Positions 54,561-64,000 of a DNA stretch of 64,000 bases are shown here, one piece after another. The first letter of the stretch is position 1; every line of letters begins with the position of its first letter. The stretch is from positions 86,899-150,898 of the forward strand of contig NZ_HE578928.1 of the NCBI RefSeq assembly GCF_000313565.1. The letters are read 5' to 3'. A program made the position numbers and the translations under genes. The notes under the pieces are model-generated. The model worked only from the letters and a program-made list of their open reading frames with translations, did not search any database and was not told the DNA's origin. Origin of the DNA: Dielma fastidiosa. GTDB lineage: Bacteria; Bacillota_I; Bacilli_A; Erysipelotrichales; Erysipelotrichaceae.

Positions 54561-56045
54561 ATGAAAAAAATTGGTTTTGATAATGATCTGTATCTGAAAT
54601 TACAATCCAAGCATATTCAGGAACGTATTTCACAGTTTGATAATAAGCTGTATTTAGAGTTTGGCGGCAAGCTTTTTGATGATCATCATGCTTCCCGTGT
54701 ATTGCCTGGTTTTCAGCCAGACAGCAAGTTAAAAATGCTGCTGACGCTGAAGGATCAGGTAGAGGTGCTGATCGTAATCAGTGCCGGTGATATTGAAAAG
54801 AATAAAGTCAGAAGTGATCTTGGCATTACATATGATGTAGAGGTATTAAGACTGATTGACGCATTCCGCGGCGTAGGTCTTTATGTCGGCAGCGTCATTA
54901 TTACACAATATACCAATCAGCCATCAGCTGATGCATTTAAGAAACATCTGGAACAATTAGGCATTAATGTCGCGCTGCATTATCCGATTGCCGGTTATCC
55001 AAACAGTGTTTCAGTCATTGTTTCTGATGAAGGATATGGCAAGAATGATTATGTAGAAACAACGAAGCCTTTAGTCGTTGTGACAGCGCCGGGGCCTGGC
55101 AGCGGTAAGATGGCGACTTGTCTTTCACAGCTTTATCATGAGCATAAGCATAATGTGAAAGCCGGATATGCGAAATTTGAGACATTTCCGATATGGAATC
55201 TGCCTTTAAAGCATCCGGTAAACCTGGCATATGAAGCGGCTACCGCTGATTTGAATGATATTAATATGATTGACCCGTTCCATTTGGAGGCTTATGGTGA
55301 AACAACGGTTAACTACAACCGTGATGTAGAGATTTTCCCAGTATTAAATGCTATTTTTGAAAGAATTGTCGGGGTATCGCCTTATAAGTCACCTACGGAT
55401 ATGGGGGTTAATATGGTTGGCAAGTGCATTGTCGATAATGATGTCTGCATCAAAGCCAGTCAGGATGAAATTATCCGCCGTTATTATCAGGCGCTGGTGG
55501 ATCAGAAAAAGGGCTACGCCGATGAAGCGACAATTAATAAAATTGAAATTGTTATGGGACAGGCGAATGTGGAAACTTCTTCACGGCGCTGTGTCAAACC
55601 GGCACTGGATAAGGCTGAGCTGACTGATGCTCCGGCTATGGCAATTGAATTAAATGACGGACGGATCGTGACAGGCAAAACGACTTCATTGTTAGGCTCT
55701 GCCAGTGCCGCTATTCTTAACGCGTTGAAACATTTAGGCAATATTGATGATCAGATTCCTTTAATCTCACCGAGTATCATTGAACCAATTCAGAAGCTGA
55801 AAGTAGAAAATCTAGGCAATAATAACCCGCGTCTGCATGTAGATGAAATATTGATTGCCCTGGCAATTTCAGCTACTACCAATCCATTGTCACATTTGGC
55901 AATGACTCAGCTTGAAAAACTAAAGGGCTGTGAAGCTCACTCCAGTGTAATCTTATCTGATGTAGATATGAATGTTTTCAGAAAACTGGGTATTAATTTA
56001 ACGTGTGAGCCAAAGTATCATACAAAAAAGCTTTATCATAAATAA
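54561..56045 (+). CDS. DUF1846 family protein
   Basis: This 494-residue cytoplasmic protein matches the DUF1846 family throughout. Conserved blocks include KKIGFDNDLYLKLQSKHIQ at the start and VVVTAPGPGSGKMATCLSQL near 175-195, which holds a P-loop-like GPGSGKM. Its reaction is not established in what I recall; the P-loop-like segment suggests nucleotide or phosphate binding. GAGGGATAG precedes the ATG. Single gene. Confidence 0.92.
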   Translation: MKKIGFDNDLYLKLQSKHIQERISQFDNKLYLEFGGKLFDDHHASRVLPGFQPDSKLKMLLTLKDQVEVLIVISAGDIEKNKVRSDLGITYDVEVLRLIDAFRGVGLYVGSVIITQYTNQPSADAFKKHLEQLGINVALHYPIAGYPNSVSVIVSDEGYGKNDYVETTKPLVVVTAPGPGSGKMATCLSQLYHEHKHNVKAGYAKFETFPIWNLPLKHPVNLAYEAATADLNDINMIDPFHLEAYGETTVNYNRDVEIFPVLNAIFERIVGVSPYKSPTDMGVNMVGKCIVDNDVCIKASQDEIIRRYYQALVDQKKGYADEATINKIEIVMGQANVETSSRRCVKPALDKAELTDAPAMAIELNDGRIVTGKTTSLLGSASAAILNALKHLGNIDDQIPLISPSIIEPIQKLKVENLGNNNPRLHVDEILIALAISATTNPLSHLAMTQLEKLKGCEAHSSVILSDVDMNVFRKLGINLTCEPKYHTKKLYHK

Positions 56046-56080
56046 AAGATTTAAAGAGATTTTACAGATAGGCTGCATAT

Positions 56081-56113
56081 AGCACACCCAATCAAAAAGG
56101 GCGTGCTTTTTTT
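56081..56113 (+). terminator. Terminator of the DUF1846 gene
   Basis: AGCACACCC pairs with GGGCGTGCT with one mismatch, then seven Ts. Confidence 0.8.
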
Positions 56114-56346
56114 GTGTTTATGTAAACCAAATTATTTAATCACATTAAACAAAACTATGCCAATAATTTTCTCATTAAGCATTTCGTAAGGGTTATAGTA
56201 TACAAACTTAAAACCGTACCTTTCATTGACTTTTCTTATTTGCTCAGGTAATTAATGGTATTTTCAGCTAATTTTCACTTAGCCAACAAATATCATTCAC
56301 CTGCTTACCGTATTGTATATGATATGAAAAGGAGAGTGTTTCTGAG

Positions 56347-58071
56347 ATGAATCTAAAAGTCCAACTACCTAAAAAGCTTCCTAATATCCATTTCACAAAA
56401 AAGAGGGCAGCCATTTTGTGCTGTGCGGTACTGATTGGCGCATCAGGGGTCGTTTATGCCTTAAAGGTAAGCGGCAGCAGCAATGAAGTAATTTATACAC
56501 CCTATACTTTGGATACTGGCAGCATTACTACCAGTATCAGCGGCAGCGGTACTTTAACGGCCGCTAAAACCTACACCCTAACTGCCAATGTTAAGGGCGA
56601 GGTGCTCAGCGATGATTTTGAGATCGGTGACAGTGTCAGCGAGGGACAAGTCCTTTATGAATTAGATAACAGCGATGCTGTTGAGGAATTAAACAACACG
56701 AGTCTTTCCCTGAAGCAGCAGCAGTTAACCACTCAGCAGGCACAGACAGCGCTCACCAATTTAACTATTACCGCTCCGCTTTCCGGGTTGGTCAGCGAGG
56801 TTTATGTCAAGGTCGGAGAAAGTGTTAACATCGGCACAAAAATTGCCGAGATTGTCAACAATGAGGATTGCACACTGCGGCTTCAGTTTAACGCTTCAGA
56901 TATTGATTCAATAAAGATCAACGATACAGCATCGGTATACTTGCTGAGCAGCGGTGAAACGGTCAGCGGGACAGTCAGCAAGATCAACAGCGGTGCTTAT
57001 TATAACAGCGCGAATGCTTATGTAAGTGATGTGGAAATCAGCTTCACAAATCCAGGCGGTATTACTGAGCTTGACAGTGCGGCGGCAATCGTCAACGGCA
57101 TCGCGGGCAATAATGAGGGAAGCATCAGCTTTAATTCTTCGGCTACCCTGACAGCAAAAACATCAGGCGAAATCACTGCTTTAAATATTGATACAAATGA
57201 TTATGTCAATCAAGGGGATCTTTTGGTACAGCTTGAAAATGACAGCACTGTACTGCAGGGAGAATCAGCGGCGCTTTCACTCTCCAATGCCGAACAAAGC
57301 TATAAGAATAAAGAAGAAAAGCTTGCTGAATATACCATTACCGCACCCTGCAATGGTACCGTTTTAAGCAAGAATATACAGGCTGGCGATACGATTAATG
57401 AAGCAGGAACAACAATGGCTATCGTCGCTGATCTTTCCAGTATGAAATTCACTATGAGTATTGATGAATTAGATATTAAAAATGTCTCTGTGGGACAAAA
57501 GGTCACCGTAACAGCCGATGCCGTAAATAAGGTTTATACCGGTGAAATTACAGCCATCGTATTAAACGGTACAACGGCCAATGGTGTAACGGTGTATCCT
57601 GTAACGGTTACCTTAGAAGAGTGTGATGAATTATTGCCGGGAATGAATGTAACGGCACAGATTATCACTCAGGAAGCTAATGATACATTGCGCGCGCCAA
57701 TCAGCTGTGTTTCCCGCAATGATATGCTGCTGATTGATGAAGCAAGCGCTAAGTCTTTAAATGCGGAAACTGCCGAATCTATTCAAAGCGCTGAAGTAGG
57801 CCAAATCATTAAATCCGATGATTATAAGGGATATTACTTTTTGAAAGTGGAGTCCGGTCTGTCAAACAGCAGCTATACCGCGATTTTAGATGGTGCAAAG
57901 GAAGGGCTGACTGTTTATGCGGTATCAAATGCCAGCGGCAATACCAGCAACAGTGAACCAAATATGATGAATATCGGTAAAGATTCTTCATCCGGCGGTG
58001 CTTTTTCCTTTGACGGCGGCGGCATGGGCGGCCCGCAAGGCGGTATGGGCGGCCCGGGAGGAATGCAGTGA
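56347..58071 (+). CDS. HlyD/MacA-like efflux adaptor
   Basis: This 574-residue membrane-anchored adaptor has a signal-anchor helix (residues 20-40), biotinyl-lipoyl-like and barrel-sandwich segments (TLTANVKGEVLS; ITAPLSGLVSEV; ITAPCNGTVLSK), and short coiled coils. The extreme C-terminus is Gly/Met-rich (GGMGGPQGGMGGPGG), typical of MacA-like proteins in Bacillota. It links the MacB-like pump across the envelope. AAAGGAGAG lies before the ATG. It is the first gene of a four-gene operon. Confidence 0.9.
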   Translation: MNLKVQLPKKLPNIHFTKKRAAILCCAVLIGASGVVYALKVSGSSNEVIYTPYTLDTGSITTSISGSGTLTAAKTYTLTANVKGEVLSDDFEIGDSVSEGQVLYELDNSDAVEELNNTSLSLKQQQLTTQQAQTALTNLTITAPLSGLVSEVYVKVGESVNIGTKIAEIVNNEDCTLRLQFNASDIDSIKINDTASVYLLSSGETVSGTVSKINSGAYYNSANAYVSDVEISFTNPGGITELDSAAAIVNGIAGNNEGSISFNSSATLTAKTSGEITALNIDTNDYVNQGDLLVQLENDSTVLQGESAALSLSNAEQSYKNKEEKLAEYTITAPCNGTVLSKNIQAGDTINEAGTTMAIVADLSSMKFTMSIDELDIKNVSVGQKVTVTADAVNKVYTGEITAIVLNGTTANGVTVYPVTVTLEECDELLPGMNVTAQIITQEANDTLRAPISCVSRNDMLLIDEASAKSLNAETAESIQSAEVGQIIKSDDYKGYYFLKVESGLSNSSYTAILDGAKEGLTVYAVSNASGNTSNSEPNMMNIGKDSSSGGAFSFDGGGMGGPQGGMGGPGGMQ

Positions 58072-58745
58072 TGATTGAATTTAAAAATGTATACAAAATC
58101 TATCATATGGGTGACAGTGAGGTAAGGGCCATTGACGGCATTTCTTTCACTATTGATAAAGGGGAATTTGTGGCCATTGTCGGTCAGTCCGGCTCCGGTA
58201 AATCAACATGCATGAATATCATCGGCGCTCTTGACCTGCCCAGTGAGGGTGAATATTTACTTACCGGTTTAAACATCACCCGCTATGATGAAGATCAGCT
58301 GGCTCAAATCCGCAACCGCACATTAGGTTTTATTTTCCAGCAATACAATTTAATCCCCAAGCTTAATGTTTATGAAAATGTTGAATTGCCGCTGATTTAT
58401 GCCAATGTACCGGAAAAAGAACGCTATGAAAAGGTTATCCGCGCGTTAGAACGGGTCGGGCTTGCCAACCGAATGAGGCATTATCAGCATGAATTATCCG
58501 GCGGTCAGCAGCAGCGGGTATCCATTGCCCGTGCCTTAGTCAACGATCCAAGTGTAATTTTAGCGGATGAACCTACCGGTGCCCTTGATTCTAAAACCGG
58601 CATTGAGGTGCTGGAACTATTGAAACAATTAAACAATGAAGGGAATACGATCGTTTTGATTACCCATGATAATTCAATTGCCCATCAGGCGAAGCGAATG
58701 ATTCAGATTCATGATGGCAAAGTAGTCAGCGATACGCTGAATTAG
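58068..58745 (+). CDS. MacB-like ABC transporter ATPase
   Basis: This 225-residue protein has Walker A GQSGSGKST near 39-47, LSGGQQQRVSIARAL and ILADEPTGALDSKTG, the typical LolD/MacB-type ATPase. Its ATG overlaps the adaptor stop. It powers the permease that follows. Confidence 0.96.
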   Translation: MMIEFKNVYKIYHMGDSEVRAIDGISFTIDKGEFVAIVGQSGSGKSTCMNIIGALDLPSEGEYLLTGLNITRYDEDQLAQIRNRTLGFIFQQYNLIPKLNVYENVELPLIYANVPEKERYEKVIRALERVGLANRMRHYQHELSGGQQQRVSIARALVNDPSVILADEPTGALDSKTGIEVLELLKQLNNEGNTIVLITHDNSIAHQAKRMIQIHDGKVVSDTLN

Positions 58746-58753
58746 GTGTGCCT

Positions 58754-59926
58754 ATGCAAGTGAAACAAGCATTTAAAATGGCCGTGAAAAGCATTAAAGG
58801 GAATCGCTTCCGTTCCTTTCTGACGATGCTGGGAATCATTATCGGCGTTGCCTCAGTTATCGTTTTAGTTGCCCTAATCAATGGCTTCTCAAGTGACATG
58901 AGCGAATCCTTTTCAACCCTGGGCACCGAATTAATTACAGTCAATATTACCGGTCGTTCCGCCGATAATCAGGTTGCTGTTGATGAAATGATTGAGGTGC
59001 TTGACAGTTCAGAGAATTTGGCTTATTGTTCACCGCAGGTCAATATCTCAGTAACTGCAAAGGCAGATAATGAAAATGTCTCAACTACAGCTTTCGGTGT
59101 TAATGAAGATTACACCAGCATTAAGGGTTATCAGCTTAATGAAGGCAGAATGCTGCAGTATGGGGATACCAAAAACCGGCTCAAGGTGGCAGTGATCGGC
59201 ACTTATATCGCCGACACATTATTCAGCGGCAAGAGTCCGATCGGCAAATCAATTAAGCTTAACGCGGAAAGCTATGAAATTGTCGGTGTACTTGAAGAGA
59301 AGGCAGACAGCAGTGAGGGCAGCGATGATGATATCGTGCTGATTCCCTACTCAGCCGCCTCCCGTCTGACCCGCAATTCAACCATTTCTTCTTATCTGTT
59401 CAATGCCTCAAGCAGCACCAGCGTAGAAGCTGGGATCAATGATATTCAAGCATTTCTGAATACGAAGTTTACCAGCTCTGATTATTACCGCATCAGCAGC
59501 GCCGCTGAATCACTGGAACAAGTTAATTCATTAACCTCGACACTGACACTTGTATTAGTGGGGGTAGCCTCCATTTCCCTTTTGGTCGGCGGTATCGGCA
59601 TCATGAATATCATGCTTGTGTCAGTCAGTGAAAGAACTAAAGAAATCGGTATCCGTAAATCTTTAGGCGGAAGATACCGGGATATTCTGACTCAGTTTGT
59701 AATTGAAGCGGGTCTGACCAGCGCCATGGGCGGGGTAGCCGGAATCTTCCTTGGTATTATTTTAGCCTACATCGCATCAGGTCTTTTAGGCATGACAGTA
59801 AAAATATCACTGTTATCCGTTGCCGTCTCATTCAGCGTTTCAGTGGGTATCGGCATCCTCTTCGGCTATTCACCAGCCCGCAAGGCTGCGCGTCTAAGTC
59901 CGATTGAAGCGCTGCGTTATAGTTAG
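58754..59926 (+). CDS. MacB-like ABC transporter permease
   Basis: This 390-residue FtsX-family permease has an N-terminal helix with GNRFRSFLTMLGIIIGVASVI, a large extracellular MacB_PCD domain (residues 45-265) and three C-terminal helices (GGIGIMNIMLVSV; RTKEIGIRKSLGG). The start at 58754 is chosen over GTG at 58748, given AGGTG upstream. The pump may export peptides or antibiotics. Confidence 0.94.
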   Translation: MQVKQAFKMAVKSIKGNRFRSFLTMLGIIIGVASVIVLVALINGFSSDMSESFSTLGTELITVNITGRSADNQVAVDEMIEVLDSSENLAYCSPQVNISVTAKADNENVSTTAFGVNEDYTSIKGYQLNEGRMLQYGDTKNRLKVAVIGTYIADTLFSGKSPIGKSIKLNAESYEIVGVLEEKADSSEGSDDDIVLIPYSAASRLTRNSTISSYLFNASSSTSVEAGINDIQAFLNTKFTSSDYYRISSAAESLEQVNSLTSTLTLVLVGVASISLLVGGIGIMNIMLVSVSERTKEIGIRKSLGGRYRDILTQFVIEAGLTSAMGGVAGIFLGIILAYIASGLLGMTVKISLLSVAVSFSVSVGIGILFGYSPARKAARLSPIEALRYS

Positions 59927-59938
59927 GAGAATAAGCAA

Positions 59939-61072
59939 ATGAAAAAATTAATTACCGCGGCTTTAAGCATGCTGCTGGTATTGGGGAATGTCCAGCCAGT
60001 GCAAGCCGCAGCCAGTTCAATCTATGAGATTTTAGTATTAATGAATTTACTGACCTATGACAGTGACAATACAATCAGTGAAACAACACCGATTTCACGA
60101 GCCGAATTTGCCAAGGCACTGTATCTTCTGGCCGGTTATGGTACAACCGCTGCCAATTCCTACACCTCTCCCTTTAGTGATGTTTCGTATTCAAATCAAT
60201 ATGCAGGATATATTAAAACCGTTGCCTCATTAGGTTATATGAGCGGTTATGCGAAAGGCTATTTCAAACCGGATCAGACAATTACCACTGATGAAGCAAT
60301 TAAATCACTCCTGCTGATACTGGGCTATTCAGCAAATGAAATCGCTGGATCAGACTTGCTTTATCAGACAGCCAGAATTAAAGGGTTATTGGATAATACA
60401 GCATTGAATGTCAATCAGCCATTGAATAAGGGTGATTATGCCCAGCTGATTTACAACGCGCTGTCAGCTGCTTTAAAAAACAGCAATCAAACACTTGCCC
60501 AGTCTTTAGGTTATACGCTGCGCAGTGATTCCTTAAGTTTATCCGATGTTATCGATGTTAATGCCGTGGGGCCGATTGCCCTGACCGGTTCAGCATCTGC
60601 CAGTGATTTCGGTTTGACTTCACCAACTACCTATCTCAATGGTGTAGAAAAAAGCGTATCAATGCGTAAGGGTGATGTTGTGTATTATTCTACTGAAACA
60701 AATAAATTATGGGTATACCGCAATTATGCATATGGCACGATTACCCAAATCAGCGCTAATCTGGAAGATGTTACCTCCTTTACTGCCGGCGGTAATTACA
60801 CTTGTTCCACCGATGTCATCAAGGAACTATTTGCCGCCAACAAGCTGCGAGTCGGATATCCGGTAAGAATCAGTCTTGACCGTGACGGCAATGCCGCCTA
60901 TGCCAGCTATTATGAACAAGAAAGTGATACCGACAGCACAAGCTCAAATTCAAATTCCGGCAATAATTCAGGAAACCCTTCAAGTTCCACCGTTGTTTAT
61001 GTCAATGATGGCTATGTCTATCTAACGATTGACGGTAAAACATATACTTTTGAATTAAATTCCGCATCATAA
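59939..61072 (+). CDS. Secreted SLH-domain protein
   Basis: This 377-residue protein has a signal peptide (cleavage near QAA, residue 24), SLH-like units (residues 25-185: SPFSDVSYSNQYAGYIKTVA, GYFKPDQTITTDEAIKSLL) and a C-terminal beta-rich part with a Ser/Asn-rich linker (residues 330-350). SLH domains dock on secondary cell-wall polymers. Standing last in the efflux operon, it might form an outer part of the export system. TAGGAGAATAAG precedes the ATG. Confidence 0.86.
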   Translation: MKKLITAALSMLLVLGNVQPVQAAASSIYEILVLMNLLTYDSDNTISETTPISRAEFAKALYLLAGYGTTAANSYTSPFSDVSYSNQYAGYIKTVASLGYMSGYAKGYFKPDQTITTDEAIKSLLLILGYSANEIAGSDLLYQTARIKGLLDNTALNVNQPLNKGDYAQLIYNALSAALKNSNQTLAQSLGYTLRSDSLSLSDVIDVNAVGPIALTGSASASDFGLTSPTTYLNGVEKSVSMRKGDVVYYSTETNKLWVYRNYAYGTITQISANLEDVTSFTAGGNYTCSTDVIKELFAANKLRVGYPVRISLDRDGNAAYASYYEQESDTDSTSSNSNSGNNSGNPSSSTVVYVNDGYVYLTIDGKTYTFELNSAS

Positions 61073-61073
61073 A

Positions 61074-61117
61074 AATGATTCCTCCTAAGCAGTACGAATT
61101 GCGAAGGGGGAATCATT
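61074..61117. terminator. Terminator of the efflux operon
   Basis: AATGATTCC and GGAATCATT are inverted arms around a 26-base loop, then TATTTATTTT. Confidence 0.75.
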
Positions 61118-61216
61118 ATTTATTTTAATATATTTTCTTTAATCGCTGATTGAAAACAGATCGCTTTGAAGCATGTCTGAATCATTAAACAGCTTAACAC
61201 CTGGTACGCTTAATGT

Positions 61217-61705
61217 TTAGCTTGCATTCTCTTCTGCTGAATCCTCTTCTGCAGCCTTGGCAGCATCCCGATGCTTATTCTTAATCACCTGATCGATTTC
61301 CTTAAGCATGCGCTTTGCTCTGCGCTTGATTTTACGCTGATAGAAAAAATCTGATACTTTAAACAAGAAACCATGTTCTTCAACTTTAGCCTTAAAATCC
61401 TCATAGTAACAAACTTCACATAAACCATTTTCTTCAGATTCAAAACGCATCCCCATTGTAATCGTACCACTGTTTGTCTGAACCTTTAAATTATAACCCT
61501 TTTCAGGATCAAGCTCAGTCAGATGATAATGATAATCAACAGTATGCTTTCCTTTTTTCTGATGCTTTGTATGCTTAAAACCCTTCTTTAAAGATGATTT
61601 ATTAATTTTCTTATTCGAGGATTGACTCACTTCATAATACAAAGAATCCAGAACAATATCATAAACCTCAGCTTTTGAACCGCTCAACAGCATATACATT
61701 TCCAT
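61217..61705 (-). CDS. DUF3284-like protein
   Basis: This 162-residue basic protein has LLSGSKAEVYDIVLDSLYY at its start and a lysine-rich middle (KKGFKHTKHQKKGKH), and resembles what I recall of DUF3284 proteins from Bacillota. The C-terminus is acidic and alanine-rich. No function is known. GAGGGAATAAG precedes the ATG. Confidence 0.65.
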   Translation of the reverse strand: MEMYMLLSGSKAEVYDIVLDSLYYEVSQSSNKKINKSSLKKGFKHTKHQKKGKHTVDYHYHLTELDPEKGYNLKVQTNSGTITMGMRFESEENGLCEVCYYEDFKAKVEEHGFLFKVSDFFYQRKIKRRAKRMLKEIDQVIKNKHRDAAKAAEEDSAEENAS

Positions 61706-61866
61706 GACTTATTCCCTCTTTCTTTCCTTATCATAACATAAGTACATGTGCATACTCAATCACTCATCTTCTTGTTTCAGTTTGTTTCATTAAATTATGA
61801 TAATTTATCATTTACTAGAAATCTTTTTCAAGGTACAATAGGAATAGAATGTTGAGAGGTGAACTT

Positions 61867-62358
61867 ATGGAAGAAAAAGTATTATTATCACTCATAGAAA
61901 AGAATGCCAGAAGGACGGTGAGTGATTTAGCGGATATTTTACAGGAAAGTGAAGAAAACATCTTAGATACCCTCACTGAACTTGAAAAAGAAAAGGTCAT
62001 TAATGGTTATCATACCATCATTAACTGGGATCGGGCTAATGTTGACCGTGTAACCGCCGTCATTGATGTGAAATGCTCACCGGAACGTGATTATGGCTAT
62101 GACCGCATCGCTTCGATGATCTATGCTTATCCGGAAGTGGATACAATGTATCTGATGAGCGGCAAAACTGAGTTTATTGTAATTATTTACGGCAAGAGTA
62201 TGCAGGAAATTGCGAACTTTGTCGGCAGCAAGCTGGCAGTTGTAGATGGTGTTACGGGTACGTCTACTAACTTTGTGCTGAAGCAGTATAAATCAGCTGG
62301 GGTAATCTTTGACCAAAATGAAGATGATGAAAATGAAAGGTTAATTGTGACGCCCTAA
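61867..62358 (+). CDS. Lrp/AsnC family regulator
   Basis: This 163-residue protein starts at the ATG at 61867 after GAGAGGTG. It has an N-terminal winged helix (RTVSDLADILQESEENILD) and a C-terminal RAM ligand domain (TAVIDVKC...PEVDTMYLMSGKTEF). Such proteins sense amino acids. Its last base is shared with the aminotransferase start codon (TAATG), so it likely controls that gene and is co-translated with it. Confidence 0.9.
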   Translation: MEEKVLLSLIEKNARRTVSDLADILQESEENILDTLTELEKEKVINGYHTIINWDRANVDRVTAVIDVKCSPERDYGYDRIASMIYAYPEVDTMYLMSGKTEFIVIIYGKSMQEIANFVGSKLAVVDGVTGTSTNFVLKQYKSAGVIFDQNEDDENERLIVTP

Positions 62359-63521
62359 TGTATGAAGAATTACTAAGCGATAAGGTCAAAGTTCTTAAAC
62401 CTAGCGGTATCCGTAAATTTTTTGATTTGGCAGCTACCCGTGAAGGGGTTATTTCACTTGGTGTAGGCGAGCCTGATTTTGCGACACCATGGCATATCCG
62501 TGAAGCCGCTATTTATTCTATCAAACAAGGTAAAACGTTCTATACCGGCAATGCTGGACTGCTGCCGCTGCGCAGGGAAATCTGCAGCTATATGCACCGG
62601 CAGTTTAATCTGGACTATGATCCGGTAAAAAATGTCATTGTGACAGTCGGCGGTTCAGAAGCCATTGATATTACCTTAAGAGCCATTGTGAATCCAGGTG
62701 ATGAAGTTATTTTGCTTCAGCCTTGTTATGTAGCTTATGAGCCAAGTGTGATTCTTGCCGATGGGGTGCCTGTTTTTATTGAATTAAAAGAAGAGAATCA
62801 GTTTAAACTGACCGCTCAGCAGTTAGAAGCGGCAATCACTGATAAAACAAAGGCAATTCTGCTGAACTTCCCTTCCAATCCTACCGGCGGGGTGATGACG
62901 CGTGAAGATTATGCACCGTTAATTCCGATTATCAAGAAACATAATCTGATTGTGATCAGTGATGAAATTTATGCGGAATTAAGCTATTCTGAAAAACACT
63001 GCTCACCGGCTAATTTTGATGAGATCAAGGATCTTACTATTATCATCAGCGGTTTTTCTAAGGCTTTTGCGATGACTGGCTGGCGGCTTGGCTACATGCT
63101 TGCTAATGAAACCTTTATAACCCAGATTTTAAAGATTCATCAATATGTTATTATGTCGGCACCGACAGCCGCGCAATTCGGCGCGATTGAAGGTCTTCGC
63201 AATGGTCAGCGCCATGTTGATGAGATGGTGGAGCAGTATAAGCTGCGGCGTAATTTCATTGTTAATGGCTTTAACCGCATCGGTTTAAAAACACATATGC
63301 CGGAAGGTGCCTTTTATATTTTCCCAAGTATTAAATGCACTGGACTCAGCTCATTAGAATTCTGTGAGCGCCTGCTTGAGGAACAGAATGTTGCCTGTGT
63401 ACCGGGTGACGCCTTTGGGTCTGCAGGTGAAGGGTATATCCGTGTTTCCTATGCATACAGCATTGAAGAAATCAAAGGTGCGCTGGAAAAAATCGGCGAA
63501 TTTATGAAACAATTCCAATAA
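62358..63521 (+). CDS. Class I/II pyridoxal phosphate aminotransferase
   Basis: This 387-residue PLP enzyme has GVGEPDFATP, NFPSNPTGG, DEIYAELSY and the cofactor lysine in SGFSKAFAMTGWRLG. The substrate may be an aromatic amino acid or aspartate; motifs do not settle it. It is coupled with the AsnC-type gene before it and followed by a strong terminator. Confidence 0.94.
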   Translation: MYEELLSDKVKVLKPSGIRKFFDLAATREGVISLGVGEPDFATPWHIREAAIYSIKQGKTFYTGNAGLLPLRREICSYMHRQFNLDYDPVKNVIVTVGGSEAIDITLRAIVNPGDEVILLQPCYVAYEPSVILADGVPVFIELKEENQFKLTAQQLEAAITDKTKAILLNFPSNPTGGVMTREDYAPLIPIIKKHNLIVISDEIYAELSYSEKHCSPANFDEIKDLTIIISGFSKAFAMTGWRLGYMLANETFITQILKIHQYVIMSAPTAAQFGAIEGLRNGQRHVDEMVEQYKLRRNFIVNGFNRIGLKTHMPEGAFYIFPSIKCTGLSSLEFCERLLEEQNVACVPGDAFGSAGEGYIRVSYAYSIEEIKGALEKIGEFMKQFQ

Positions 63522-63529
63522 ATAGAAAG

Positions 63530-63550
63530 AACTCTCCGCGGAGAGTTTTT
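63530..63550 (+). terminator. Terminator of the aminotransferase operon
   Basis: AACTCTC and GAGAGTT around CGCG (part of a longer palindrome), then TTTTTTATT. Confidence 0.88.
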
Positions 63551-63696
63551 TATTAGTTAAGCTGTTTTTTTTAGTTTGCGCAAATCAACACGAAGCGATG
63601 GAAAACCTTGGTAAATATGATATACTAATCATATATGTAAAGCATAAATTTTATAATAACATAATCATAAAGCTGGGGCTTAGGGATGGAATTCAT

Positions 63697-64000
63697 ATGA
63701 ATAAATATAAAATCAGAAAAGTCATACCTGTTTTCTTTACAGCTCTCTTCTGCATCATCGCTCTGGTGATGCTTTCTACCATCTGGAGTCTGCAGGGAAA
63801 CGCGAGAGTAATCAATTATACCGGCATTATCCGCGGAGCCTCACAGCGGCTGGTTAAACAGGAAATGGCGATGCAGCCCGATGATGAACTGATCGTTAGG
63901 CTGGATGCTATTCTTAGTGAACTGGCAAGCGGCCATGGGGATAACAAACTCACCAAGCTGCCTGATGAAGAGTATCAGCAATATATTAAACAGCTGCAGG
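63697..64000 (+). CDS. N-terminus of a PilJ-like membrane sensor, cut by the window
   Basis: The first 101 codons are seen. One membrane helix (residues 10-30: FFTALFCIIALVML) is followed by NYTGIIRGASQRLVKQEM, the pattern of the PilJ/type IV pili methyl-accepting-like N-terminal domain (NIT-like helices). A signalling domain, often GGDEF or histidine kinase, would follow beyond the edge. No ribosome site of consensus strength is seen; GGGATGG lies nine bases before the ATG. Confidence 0.6.
   Translation, partial: MNKYKIRKVIPVFFTALFCIIALVMLSTIWSLQGNARVINYTGIIRGASQRLVKQEMAMQPDDELIVRLDAILSELASGHGDNKLTKLPDEEYQQYIKQLQ

Noticed and set aside
1-64000. Known riboswitches, tRNA and rRNA genes
   Set aside because: I looked for typical cores, such as T-loop sequences before an acceptor end, and saw none that I could support.

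Overview
The window is about 64 kb from a low-GC Gram-positive bacterium (Bacillota). AT-rich ribosome sites, intrinsic terminators, a Tn916-type element with tet(M), a lic-type phosphocholine operon, choline-binding-type surface proteins, a mannose-family PTS and comF genes all point that way. A gut or oral Erysipelotrichia-like host is my best guess, but nothing here proves the taxon. No rRNA, tRNA or CRISPR array was seen.

Positions 1 to about 5960 are the right-hand part of a Tn916-family integrative conjugative element: the tet(M) attenuator end, tet(M) broken by a one-base deletion, the cysteine-rich orf6 protein, orf9, orf7, orf8, a long structured non-coding block with a boxA-like motif, xis and int. 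The conjugation genes lie outside the window. The chromosome follows: an MFS transporter, two cold-shock proteins, comFC-comFA, a lipoprotein, galE, and a TetR gene facing a small membrane-protein operon across a 32-bp near-palindrome.

Positions 13958-18144 hold a choline uptake and phosphocholine activation operon (licC-like cytidylyltransferase, BCCT transporter, and an HTH-cytidylyltransferase-choline kinase fusion) with two matching palindromes around a strong promoter. Three secreted proteins elsewhere (28187-29488, 42030-43010, 44988-46880) carry tryptophan/tyrosine-rich choline-binding-type repeats. The window therefore appears to encode both the making of phosphocholine and proteins that may dock on it. 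Positions 18195-25299 hold a PTS (IIA, IIB, IIC, IID), NanE, a DUF3604/PHP-like protein and a sulfatase without a signal peptide, divergent from a GntR regulator. This looks like import of a sulfated amino sugar followed by desulfation inside the cell.

Positions 25498-28086 are a tandem family of lipoproteins with one remnant and one broken copy. Then come an amidase, a NERD protein, a large lipoprotein, an ABC-F ATPase, a UMF1-type MFS protein, and a two-gene AAA ATPase plus TOPRIM/RloB-like pair resembling phage-defence systems. After an acyltransferase and a TPR-GGDEF protein comes the most unusual element (43326-44179): a consensus-like promoter, two copies of a repeat, a terminator, and a frameshifted gene, which is the layout of a type III (RNA antitoxin) toxin-antitoxin locus.

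The last third is mostly metabolic and envelope: a triple CAP-domain choline-binding-type protein, cutC, the two fumarase subunits, aspA, murA, a membrane GGDEF protein, a DUF1846 protein, a MacAB-like efflux operon ending in an SLH protein, an Lrp/AsnC regulator overlapping an aminotransferase, and the start of a PilJ-like sensor cut by the window edge.
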